DNA from: Rhizodiscina lignyota | Lineage: Eukaryota; Ascomycota; Dothideomycetes; Aulographales; Rhizodiscinaceae | Assembly (NCBI GenBank): GCA_010015805.1 | Contig: ML978128.1 | Coordinates: 558,001-622,000 of the forward strand | Direction: 5' to 3' | Length of the DNA: 64,000 nucleotides | In this document: one piece after another, positions 46,000 to 56,247 of the stretch | How the letters are laid out: each line of letters starts with the position of its first letter | Numbering within the stretch: position 1 is the first letter of the stretch | Program-made: the position numbers and the translations under genes | The notes under the pieces: generated by a model | Databases searched by the model: none | Seen by the model: only the letters and a program-made list of their open reading frames with translations | Told to the model about the DNA's origin: nothing

Positions 46000-46632
46000 A
46001 TGGGCGCCGTTCGACAATTCCAGCTGTCTACGCCGCGGAAGAAGCGGGATATCGGTCGTGCTCCTACTGTCCAGTTAGCTGATCCTGTTTTCAACCAGCC
46101 GCTGTACACAGTTGAGCGGCATGGGGATTCCGAGGTAGCAATGGTCTACAAAGTCGAAATGAGAGACGGTCAATCCGAGGTTCTGAAAGACGATGTGGCG
46201 AAGGGCGAGTGCGTCGGCGCCGTGAAGGCGGCCGAAGCGCTTGGCGGCAGCACGCAGTTCATGTTCGGGAACCCAGACCGCGACCTGGACACACAGTGGA
46301 CGCAAGTGACGAAACAGTCCAGATTTACGAGGATAAACGACTTTGTTGTACGAATTCCGGATCCCGTGGGCAAGCCCGCAGAATTGCACTGGAAGCATAC
46401 GAAAGATGTTGGAGGACTTCTCCAGCGTCTTGATACCTTGAACATGAAGCTTGTAGACGAGTCTTCCGGAGATATCGTTGCACGCTTCGTCCACAAACCG
46501 TCGATTTGGGTCATGGAAGGCGTTTTCGAGATGCATGAGGACTTGGGCGAGGAGTGGGACTTGCAAGTGTTCCTGTCCTGTCTTGCCGTGCTGAAATATA
46601 ATGGCTTATTCTTCAATTTGAATGTGTTGTAA
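46000..46632 (+). CDS. Tubby C-terminal-like (LURP/scramblase-like fold) fungal protein
   Basis: 210 residues, single exon, ATG in good context (AACAATGGGC). The pattern of alternating beta-strand segments (QPLYTVERHG, MVYKVEM, SRFTRINDFVVRIPD, ELHWKHTKD, SGDIVARFVHKPS) ending in a hydrophobic helix (WDLQVFLSCLAVLKYNGLFF) resembles the tubby-C-terminal-like superfamily seen in fungal hypothetical proteins. No catalytic site is evident. The call rests on fold-level pattern and is not a firm family match. Neighbours give no functional hint. Confidence 0.6.
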   Translation: MGAVRQFQLSTPRKKRDIGRAPTVQLADPVFNQPLYTVERHGDSEVAMVYKVEMRDGQSEVLKDDVAKGECVGAVKAAEALGGSTQFMFGNPDRDLDTQWTQVTKQSRFTRINDFVVRIPDPVGKPAELHWKHTKDVGGLLQRLDTLNMKLVDESSGDIVARFVHKPSIWVMEGVFEMHEDLGEEWDLQVFLSCLAVLKYNGLFFNLNVL

Positions 46633-46880
46633 AATTGTCAGGCTTCAGCTGTTTTGATATTCTTATTTCATGTGGGATACGGATGATGCATGAGATGATG
46701 TTATGTCTTCCAAAACGACCTTTCATATGCTATATAGGCGCCAAATCATTGAAGGGAGTCTCCGAGGCTGCTGTGAGAAAGGCTCACAGTATGAAAACCA
46801 AATGTTGATGCTGCTGTCAAATCATATCGATAAAAAGATACTTGATATGTCTCGCGCTTTCGTAAGCTTGGAAATGAGCA

Positions 46881-48632
46881 TCATCTCTCGGCCGACCATG
46901 CAATGAGCGCAGCGCCAACGCCGCTGCCATCTTTCGCTAGCCCTATTCTTACCCTCCTTTCGCCATGACGACCAATCTCAGGGATATCGCGGAGCGCAAG
47001 TCGGAGGTACTCTTCAAAGTTGGGAAACAGCTCAAACAGCGACCCATCGACACCAATATCGATCACCTCTTCTGCTGGAATAGTGTCTTCGTCGCTAATT
47101 GGTTCCCATCCGCTTTTGCCAACCGCGGCAGCAGTCGCATTTCGCTTTGATAACCACGAAATTCCGATTGCGGAGCAGGCATGGGTCATCGCTTGCCCGA
47201 AACGACGCCTCAGCGCTCGGTAAAGGGGGAAGAGAAGACCAAATATCGTCCACTGCGGCTTTGAAGAAGCCTTGACGTTGGAGACAGGCTGAAGTCGCCC
47301 GGATTGTATCAAAATTCCCGCAATTGCAATTGCCGACAACCTAGCAGCTCGACGTCCTATTGCAATAGAAAGAATCCGAACGGCCATGGCATCCTGAACA
47401 GAAACATTTATTACGCCCAGAATTCTTGAAATGACTTCTTTTGCGATATCAAGTCCAGGACTAGCATCGCTTGCAACGAAGGAGAGTAATGAACTATCGA
47501 TCGAGTCCGACACGAATAAAATCGATTCTGGAGGCACCTTCATGTCCAAGGCCGGGGGCTTTTGTGCCAGTAGAAGCAGTAGGATCCGCCGAAGTAATTC
47601 TCCGAGATACATTCCGGATATTTGTTTCTCGAAAAGCTGCTCTCCTGGGTTCACAGACTCTCTATCAAGCGATGCGTCATATATCGTAGAAGGCACAGCA
47701 ACTAGTTTATCATCAAATCCGCCCCATTCAGTGTTGAGGATCATCATATCGTCTGGTTTATACGACGCAAACTCGGGCCGATTAAGGAGCTTCGCGATAT
47801 TTGCCATTCGTTCGACGTAAGCGCCGTTCGTGCCTGTACCAAAGATTGCGCCTGCCAGAGTGCCTGATGTTCCAGGGGCAGTGTACGACCTCGCAACAAG
47901 GGTCCCAACCGTGTCGTTCGTCAGCGCAGTGACCACAAGAGGAAGATTCAGCTCGTCCATCGCCTCTTGGAGCATGGCACAAGGGTCGCGGCCAATGGCA
48001 TCCGGGATATCGAATGACTTCGTCCAGTACAGCACAGTCCCCTCGTCGAGAGCATGTTGATCAAAAGTAAAGCTGAAAGTGAATCCTAACCTTCGAAAAT
48101 GCCTCAGTCTGTATTCTTTCGTTAGAGGTGTATCCTTTGCGATTCGACTCCAAGCATCCAGATCTTCTTGGTGATCTTTCTCCATAAACGCCCTGACTTG
48201 AACAGCGATAAATCGGAATAAGTCTTTGTACGATGTACCGGTCATGAGATTTCGTGGAATTGCCGTTTTAGATTGAGTGAGTGAATAAGTTGAATCCCCA
48301 TGAAGTCTGACGGAACAGACTCGCAGATTTGTGCCACCAAGGTCGACGGCAAGACATACGCCTGTCTCCGTGCCATTAGGAAGATTCGTTACATATGAGG
48401 GGATCTGGCACATCGGCGCACCGTCCCGTTTCAAGCCGTCATCTGTTTGGATGTGTTATCGATCTTTGCGGGTTGAAGCAGGGAGGTGAGAATCCAACTC
48501 ACTGAGTTGTTTGACAAAGTATCTGGTAGCCTCCCCGATATTATCTCTCGATACCTCAAACTCTTCGGCTATCCGCTTGACCTGTGAAATCACGCCCCCG
48601 CACTCTTGCTCAGAAGAATAGAGCGACATCAT
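46881..48632 (-). CDS. Divergent hexokinase family sugar kinase, candidate N-acetylglucosamine kinase
   Basis: 563 residues in two exons (48632-48503 and 48442-46881); the 60-nt phase-1 intron has GTGAGT and ACAG. The first exon supplies the N-terminal helix (VKRIAEEFEVSRDNIGEATR) normal for hexokinases. Phosphate site AVDLGGTNLRVCSV is at residues 76-89, catalytic Asp220 lies in LTNDTVGTL, and GTGTNGAYVE, NTEWGGFDD and the adenosine motif LAKDGSGVGAALIAW are all present, so it can be active. The sugar-binding loop reads GFTFSFTFDQHALDEG (about 163-178) in place of the usual SFPxxQ type, while WTKSF is kept. There is also an insertion of about 70 residues near 395-470. Such divergent members include the fungal GlcNAc kinases (Candida Hxk1, Trichoderma Hxk3). 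Linkage to glucosamine-6-phosphate deaminase supports this. An atypical regulatory hexokinase (XprF/HxkC type) is the alternative. Confidence 0.8.
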
Positions 48633-49058
48633 AACTTAATTATCGAAAATTCCCACTCTTATCATGCCGAGGTGAGCCCATGGCGATGGAGGTGGCTTGC
48701 AAATATCCATAGAAGCTGAATACCAAAATGCTTACTAGTCCAAAGAAGATTCTTCTGTGATTCCCATCACATTGCTGTTTTTTCTATACAACATTAACCA
48801 AATTCAGCCAAAGGCCGATACAACCGGTGTTTGCCGGTGTGGAGAAGTTCGTGTTGGGATATGTTGAGATTTCCCCACTTATTCCCACAGCTATCACTAT
48901 GCTCGTCCTTCTCCATTATGGAGAGCACTTGGCCGGCTATGGACTTGAACCATGAGGTTTGTCCGAAGTGTTGATAGCCTCGAAGACAAAATGTGACATA
49001 TCGACGACATGAGACACGGCACATACGGTGAACTCTGGCCGGGCAGCGCATAATCAAC
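48633..49058. promoter_or_regulatory. 426-bp bidirectional promoter between the sugar kinase and the Zn2Cys6 regulator
   Basis: The kinase (minus, ATG 48632) and the regulator (plus, ATG 49059) are transcribed away from each other. The region contains the motif described next. Confidence 0.6.
48824..48837. promoter_or_regulatory. CCGGTGTTTGCCGG near-palindrome in the kinase/regulator promoter
   Basis: Two CCGG half-sites separated by TGTTTG, 192 bp from the kinase start and 222 bp from the regulator start. CGG half-sites are typical targets of Zn2Cys6 dimers. A near-identical element occurs upstream of the deaminase at 52763-52774. Confidence 0.45.
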
Positions 49059-51144
49059 ATGTCGGAGGAGCAACACCATGAACGGGCGGACGAGCATGCA
49101 AGCTCCACAGTCCAAGCTCCAGGGGACCGAAATAATGAGTTGAAGGCGCGAAAAGCTTGTAGTAGGGCTCTATCTCGCCGCCTCTCAGGTCATTAGCTGA
49201 CATAATCAAGTCAACTGTAGGAGACAGAAGGTTCGCCAGCCTGCCAGGCCACGTGTGGAAGCTGAAAGATCTGTATGTGCGATACTGACCGTCTCTCTTC
49301 ATCAGATGAAATGTAGGATCGATCATGGTGCATCTTGTCGACGGTGTTTGCGTGCTGGAGTACCATGTATCTTTGTACCTCGAGCAAATGCAAGTAGTGT
49401 CAAGCTCTTGAACGTCCTACTACTCGAGATGCTAACTTTCCTGACTAGGCTGCTTCTCACCACGAGCAGTATATCTTTCCCACGGAGCTTAATGCGGATG
49501 TACTACCTTCAGAACGCACCAATTCGATGCTTAACCGCCTTCAGAGGATCGAAGAGTATCTTGGGTTCGTGAATTCCGAAGGAGATGGCTCTCCAAGTAC
49601 GATGGAACCTACGAGAGGGGAAATCGATAGCCCAGGACAGGAGTCCCTCGGCACCTTATGGTCTGCAATCGCTGTTCTGAAGCGAACATGCGCCAACGAG
49701 GTTGACCCGAAGGCCTGGCAAAGGGATACGATAAAACAATTGTGGCTCACGTACAACCCCCCGTAAAACAAACCCGACGAGGCTGGAAATACTAACACAG
49801 TAACAGCTTCCATGACTCCATGCCTGGACTCCATTTCCTCACCAACAAGCAAACATTCTCATCCCCAAAGCCCCTCTTACTAGCGTCCATGCTCTACTGC
49901 TCAAGTCTACGAGGAGCTGCGGAAGTAGCTGTTCTCGAGCCGGAGTATTTCAAGGTGCTCTGCAACTCTATTTCGCGACTGTGCATCCCAGGCAGTGAGA
50001 TTGGCCAAATTCCAGAGGACCCTGCTCTGGCCGAAGAATGGGCTTTTCAGACGATACTGGGAATCATACTTGCAGGTCTGCTAAAAGAAGCCGCTGTCAA
50101 AGAGACGGGGATCTGGATTCCAATTGGTTATCGACTAATCCTCGAATATTCTCCACCGAATACGGATGAAAGATCTCGTGAATGGCAGCGGCTCTTTGCT
50201 GGGCTTCAGGTAGGTTGTGAAGCCTTTTCTACCTGACCACAATACTAACTAAACGTTCAGATTGTCGATTTGGAACATGCCTCGCTCCACTTATCTTGCC
50301 CCATCATCCCTGTCGAGGCACCACTACCCCGACTTCAACTTCCTATGCGAGGCCAGCTGTATAGGTTATCTCGTATGATGCATACCGGTCTCACCCATTT
50401 TACAGGCCGGGGACTACCGACGATTTGGTCTTGCTTTTCAGATGCACCCTTACGTATAGTTGAGTCTGCGACCACCTTCAGCGGAGTCGATGCGGCTGTG
50501 ATCCGAGACTGGGCTCGTCAACTTGACGAGTGGTTGGTAGAATTCAGCAGCCAGGTGTATGAATCCGAACACGAGAAGAAACTTGTCTTTCGACAGTACA
50601 TATTGCACAGACTTTTAGTCCTCTCCATATACCATCCTGCGCGAGGATGCAACCTCTTTTCAAACTCCGCATCTCCAAAAGAGCAATATGAGCTCCTGCT
50701 TTCTGCGCGGGCTGCTATCAAGCTACATCGAGATGACTTCTCGATTTGGTCGAATTGGGACCTTGTGATGATCACATGGGCTGCACTTATTGTACTTCAA
50801 GGCGTTCAAGGGGGCGTTGGCGATCCTGATGGTTAGTGAACATCACACTGGGCTGAGTTGCAGGCTTGCAGCCAATATAAATTTGCTAACGATATATCAC
50901 AGACTTGGAAAACGTCGATGTCCACCTGAAAATGCTAAGGCGCACAAACGAACCCAAACCGGGCCTCCGCGAGAAGCTGGCTTGGCGTCTGGAGCAGAGC
51001 CTCGAGGGCCTTCATTCGCCGCTCGCTGGAGAGGCCGCGCTTGCCGGACAAGATGTCATCGACAGCTCCTGGTATATCTTCGACGAAGGCAGCTTGCAAA
51101 ATGCTGGATATCAGCTATGGCCGTACGATAACCAGATACAGTGA
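49059..51144 (+). CDS. Zn2Cys6 transcription factor within the GlcNAc group
   Basis: 581 residues in seven exons: 49059-49161, 49211-49230, 49306-49398, 49449-49762, 49807-50209, 50261-50831, 50903-51144. The zinc cluster is assembled from three exons: KARKAC, then a 20-nt micro-exon coding INCRRQK, then MKCRIDHGASCRRCLRAGVP followed by CIFVPRANA. All six Cys are present with spacing C-x2-C-x6-C-x7-C-x2-C-x6-C. The donors of introns 2 (GTTCGC) and 3 (GTCAAG) are weak, so those two junctions are less certain. A linker/coiled coil with NRLQRIEEYLGFV follows, then the fungal regulatory domain (FHDSMPGLHFL, LLASMLYCSSLRG, LEPEYFKVLC). It sits head-to-head with the kinase and tail-to-tail with the deaminase, so it is a good candidate for their regulator. 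Confidence 0.85.
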
Positions 51145-51369
51145 CGCAGCAGCTGGTCGTGGAACGGCTGTCCACCATACCGCAATGCGAGAGACGGTTA
51201 GGTAGCAACATGATCGGGTTTCACTCAATATTTTGATTATGCTAATGTAAAGTAGAATGGTTCCATCGCGCCTTCATCTCGAATACCCATATCTTTTCCA
51301 TATTCTTTGCGGAATTCAGAACCCCGCAAAGATGTAGCAACAAATGAGAACTGTCAATGCTCTCCTTCG

Positions 51370-52606
51370 TTATTGTTCCGGCAATGCAAGACGAGAGGAC
51401 ATACTGTCAGGTGTAAGATCGGCGCAGCATTCTTCGTCTCTTGACACTCTTTTTGCTTTAGAGTCTGGTGTCTGGGGCGGAGTGGCGAGAGACCACGTTC
51501 GCAATCTCAAAGGAAGTTTCTGTTCAAAACCTCGTCCCATTGCGACCTCTTCGATGCTCTTAAAATACTTTGGTTGCATACAGTTAGTAAAATTCTAACG
51601 TCTAGCTTGATCTCTACCTGATCCGCATTTCCAAGAGACAACAGGAGAGAATGGCTTACCTTTACAGTTTTGACTTGCATTTCCAGTGTAGCATCCTCAT
51701 CTACCACGATCATCGAGTAGGAGTGAAGCTGAAGGCACGATAATGTACACATATGGCTGACGCCTCCTTCTACGGCTCGCTGTAGAGCGAGTGCCTTCGC
51801 CGTACCCGTGACGATGATGACCACTTCCTTTGCCTAGCCTTCCAATCAGCGGCATGATATACCTGCGCCTCCACGAACGATACTCACTTCCATGATCGTC
51901 TGTACCCCTACAGTTAATGCCATCTGTGGGACTTGGAGCATATCTCCATCGAAGAAGCGCGCATTAGCTCGGACGGTATCCATCGCCAGGGTCTTAACTC
52001 TTGTCCGCGACGCAAGGCTCGATCCAGGCTCATTGAATGCAATATGTCCGTCTGTACCTACGCCGCCTAGGAACAAGTCGATGCCCCCAACACTCTTGAT
52101 CTTCGCCTCATACATAGCGCATTCTTCCTCGAGGTCCAATGCGTTACCATTGAGGATATTGACATTATCGGGGTTGATATCCACCTGAGAAAAGAAGTTC
52201 CGGAACATAAAGCTATGGTACGACTCTGGATGCTCTTGAGGCAGACCGACATATTCATCCTTGAATTCAATCGTGTTACTCTTGTGCCGACTGGAGATGG
52301 AGATGGTTGCTAACCATGTTGAACGTTATGACATTTTTGAAAGATATCCTCCCCGCTTTGTGCTCCGCTACAAGAATTCTGTAAATTTCAAGCGGACTAC
52401 TTCCTGTTGGGAGTCCGAGGACGAATGGATTCTCAAGCGTCGGCTGGAAATTCCGAATGCGGTCTGTCGAGGGAGATTAAATCGCCTTATTAATACGAAC
52501 TTCTCTTCTCTTATTGAGATATAAAGGCAAAGTGTAATTTACCTATAATGTAGTGTGCAACATATGCCGAGGTGGAGTCAGGCTTTGCTCGTATGATGAG
52601 TCTCAT
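51370..52606 (-). CDS. NAG1: Glucosamine-6-phosphate deaminase/isomerase
   Basis: 318 residues in five exons (52606-52543, 52463-52315, 52259-51888, 51833-51660, 51567-51370). Four introns of 79, 55, 54 and 92 nt give one continuous frame. It converts glucosamine-6-phosphate to fructose-6-phosphate and ammonia, the last step of GlcNAc catabolism. Family features in order: [11 protein letters not shown]; the phosphate loop [36 protein letters not shown] with the catalytic Asp (residue 72); the active-site segment [38 protein letters not shown]; and [19 protein letters not shown]. The C-terminal tail of about 60 residues after YFKSIEE is longer than in Candida Nag1 and variable. The start is set by the conserved N terminus. 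It is convergent with the regulator gene. Confidence 0.95.
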
Positions 52607-53291
52607 TCTGCAATGAATGCAAAACAATTGATATAGAACACCGCGGGCACGAATTGGACAAATTTTCGAACAGGTATAAACGAGTCTCCGGAGAATTTAC
52701 TGCTCACAAATATTCATGAATAAACTCTGCAATTATTCAACTATTCACATTCTAAAACAAACCCGGCAAACCGGCAATGTTCACCGGGGCTTCAAAAACC
52801 CACAAAAAAAGCATATTACTTCCAAAAAATCCCCCGATACCCAGCTTCACTTGCGCGGAGCGTTGACCATATTAAGACATTGCGGAGAGTTGTTGCGTGG
52901 ATATGATTGTCGCTGAATGCTGATGATTGGCAGCAGCTGCGGCGTGGTGATTTGTTGCGTATTGCGTGTCTCTCAAATTGAGACCAAAATGTTGCATTAG
53001 TCCAATGTCAGAGCTTGAGAAAACGAATTTCATCATTTGCAGATAGATTCTTTTGATTTCCTATAGTACAAGGAGAAGCGTTAACCTTATTTGGCCACGA
53101 CATATTGCGACCGCGGATGTGATCCCGAACTAGCCAGAGCATCCACGCGTAGCAGCCCTTCCAAGGGCTAGACTTCCACAGATCCAGGCTTATCCTTACA
53201 TCCACAAGCCTTGAGTTGGACCCGGTCCGAAGTGATCGGTGCTGTAGCGATAGTCCCATACACTCAGCCGCGCCAGCAGCTAGAGTGCTCA
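52607..53291. other. Intergenic: upstream region of the deaminase and 3' flank of the second regulator
   Basis: 685 bp without a supported gene. It contains a cluster of CGG half-sites at 52763-52790. Confidence 0.5.
52763..52774. promoter_or_regulatory. CCGGCAAACCGG element upstream of the deaminase
   Basis: On the deaminase strand this reads CCGGTTTGCCGG, 157 bp before the start codon. It equals the kinase/regulator element with TG removed from the spacer. Another CCGG lies 10 nt to the right (52784-52787). Confidence 0.45.
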
Positions 53292-55642
53292 CTAAATCGG
53301 CAAACTCCATCCCATCGCAGCCCAGTTCAACTGATTCAAATCGAAGTCGAATGGAGCCTGTCCGGGTATGTGAGGATATACTCCCGGTGCTGTTCCTGCG
53401 TAGCCGCCTACGCCTCCCATGCCAAACAATAGGCTTTGATTGCCAAAGTCCGTAGGCATCGACATGGGAAAGTCGGCAGATCCCATGCCCATAACACTGT
53501 TTAATTGATCCGTGTCAGCAGTGTTTTGCGCTGCTTTCGTTACCTTTTCTCTGATGCGTGACACCATCTTTGGTGGGTTCAACGGCTCTCCTGATTGTGT
53601 GGACGCTGCCTCGTGAGCCTCCCAGGCTCGGAGGACAAGGCTGCTCATAATATTGTGGAAAGGGCCATCGCTTATGTCTAGGTCGAAGACGAATCGAGCC
53701 TCGTAGTTGTCGCTCATAAGTCGCCAACATTGCTCAGCTTGCTCACTGAGAGGTCGCCTTTTCAGGTCTTGAATGATGTGGATGTATGCAGGAAATGGGA
53801 AATAGAAGTGAGCCAGCCAAAGGTATCCTTTCGTGAGTGGTGAGGTCATGATCTTCGTATCGCACTCAAGCATGCTGAGCGCGTATGAAATGGCATCCTC
53901 AAGCTGTGCTTCAGTCTGATGCGCAGATGACTTTGAATATCTGGAATAGTGTTCCACGAGGCGGCATTTAGCAAGGTATCCCCTCGTCATCCAGATCGTC
54001 ATGAAGTGGAGGGGGCTATCTGGGTCACAGAACTGGAGATATTTGTCCTCGATCATCTTCTCCAGAGCGACCAGCTCACCGCCCTCTAGATCGTGAGCGT
54101 GCTGAACACCCTTGGCAAAAGCCTTCAAAGCGGGATTGGCAAAATCAAGATGGAACCGGGTATGGCGGACAAACTCCCCCAGTTCACTGCGCACCGCGAC
54201 GAAAAGTGCCTCAGTGGACCTCTCTTGGACCGCTGGTGGCTCTTTCATCTCTGGTCGAAGGTCCGAGTCATTCACGTTGAGAGGAATCTTGCAATCCCAG
54301 AGAGGAGCTAGCATTGCGGTTTTGCAGATGGCGAGCTCGCCGATGCGAGTGTCGAAGAGTGTGAGCGACCACCAAAGTCGTCGGCGCATTTCGGCTTCAA
54401 GAACGCTGCATTTGGCACAGGCCGACTCGCTGTGAATGCCCATGCGTTGCGCAATGCGAAGTGCGATGCCAAGCATGGAAGATAAGGCTCGAGGATCTGT
54501 GCCTGATCTGACCGAGACCTAATATAGTTGGCAAGTATGTAGATAACGACATGACGGACTTACCAAGTAAAGATATAATGCGGTCAAGCAATCGCGATCG
54601 CTAGACCGCAAAAATCCGCAGTTCAACAGAGCTTGCTGACAGCCGAATTGGTATCTCGGCAAAAGATCCCCACTCGACGAACCAAACATGGACTGGGAGT
54701 CCTGTGGGGTAAGACTTTGAAGTGACATGCAGTAGATGCTGAACATGAGCGCTTCCAGGTTGGGGCTGACTTTTGTTATGTCGCTGGCGGCTTCTATGAT
54801 GCGTCCTTGCAGGCTGGGAGTGTGCGTGACCTTGAGTAGTGGGTCGACATTGTCTAGGTACATCTGCCAAAGCCTGAAGATCTGGACAGGCTCCGGGTGT
54901 AGAGTAGAGAGGTCGACATTCGTCTTGCGTGACCCAAACAGGAGGTGGTCATTATCTTCAAATAATTGATCATACAATTTCCTCACCACAACTTCACGGA
55001 CATCATCTTCTGAAGATTCGCTGTCGTTATCGGCGCCTCGTGGCTTGTCAATTGTCAGTAGAGCTCAAATCACATATGTCTTAAATCATACCTTATGATT
55101 CATGGCGTGCCATAAGTTCCTGAGAACATTAGTCATCTTGCGACAGCTTCTTGGAGAGTGCATACTTGGATTTATGTGCTCTCCTAGGCTTAACGATTGT
55201 CGAGTGAGATGAGCTACCTGGCCCCTCTACTTCTTGTTGCTCATCATCGGAATCATTGCCGCTCTGCGCATTGGGAGACTCCTTCTCTCCAACTTGATCC
55301 TTGTGGAGCGGTTCAAATTTGATATTGTTCTGGCGGAGCAGCTCCTCGTACTTATGAAGACGTTCCAGCAGCTCTCGCTCAGGAAACCGACGTCTTCGCC
55401 GGCGCGGGTTCAACGTCGCAGGCACACATTGCGCCCCAGATTTGATGCAGTTTGCGCAAGGAAACTTGCGACTAAATTACGTGGAGCAAATTAGCGTAAC
55501 TGACTTAATGCTTGCACCACAGGATAACGTACTCACACCTCACCTTGCGCTGCTGACAAAGAACACATGCAAGGACCCGCTGCGGTTTCGAAAGTTTTGA
55601 GGACGAGTCTGGAGTAGGCGCTGGTGTGGGCACTGTCGACAT
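53292..55642 (-). CDS. Zn2Cys6 transcription factor with fungal-specific regulatory domain
   Basis: 716 residues in five exons (55642-55533, 55471-55166, 55119-55092, 55043-54564, 54518-53292), introns 45-61 nt. The cluster is complete: ACVLCQQRKVRCDRKFPCAN then CIKSGAQC, with the first intron placed between Cys3 and Cys4 so that GA+T makes the Asp. It is followed by a basic run (RRRRRRFPERELLERLHKYE) and the usual linker helix, an acidic linker, exon 3 of only 28 nt (NLWHAMNHK), and the regulatory domain (FRLWQMYLDNVDPLLKVTHT; MLGIALRIAQRMGIHSE; RRRLWWSLTLFDTRIGEL). The C terminus is Gly/Pro/Asn-rich. It is divergent from a drug-efflux MFS gene 605 bp away, a common regulator-transporter arrangement. 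Confidence 0.9.
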
Positions 55643-56247
55643 GACTGCAGTACTCTCGGCGAGGCGCCGAAGCTACAGCGATACTCAAACAAGAGGCGAA
55701 CGTGTGCACAGTTTTGGAAATTCAAGAATGAGAAGACAGCTAGATAGAAACAGGTAGCCCCATTAGGCAACAGCCGCACCAGAAGTAGGATGATAGACGC
55801 GTCGTCGAGGAAGGGATCGCACAGTTTCGACTCAGGCGTATCGGAACGTCAGCGCGTCAGAAACGCAGCGGAAAGCCAATTGAAACTCTGCAAGGCTGAT
55901 ATGCGGCTCAAACCATCGCAGGGGTAGGTGTAGCCTAGGCCTTCATTGATCGCACGAGTTGTAACAGATGAGGTGACCGTACAGTACTACTCGGGTATTT
56001 GAAGCGCCCGAAATTTGGATGGAGGCGAGCATCACGTGAGCGTCTTTTCTCCTCGGGGGTTTCTAAAGTCCGACAAGCACTGAAACTTCCTCGTCACTCG
56101 GCCTCCTGAGCGATACCATGGTCTAAATCTAGCGGTTGTTTAGCGGAATTGCTTCAAAAAGTGTCCGGAATGAAGAGGTATGTAAATCATAGCCTGTCCA
56201 ACATCTCCTGGCCGGAGAATTCTTAACTTGAAGTGCATTGAGTAACC
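55643..56247. promoter_or_regulatory. 605-bp bidirectional promoter between the regulator and the MFS exporter
   Basis: Bounded by ATG 55642 (minus) and ATG 56248 (plus). No gene or clear motif seen inside. Confidence 0.45.

Noticed and set aside
48901-48990. GGACTTGAACC string that resembles a tRNA B box on the minus strand
   Set aside because: The T-arm stem has only four pairs and no acceptor, D or anticodon arms fit at tRNA distances.
49250-49305. Apparent damaged first half of a zinc cluster (ACQA-like text) upstream of MKC
   Set aside because: A better model with a 20-nt exon at 49211-49230 restores all six Cys in frame, so this segment is intron.
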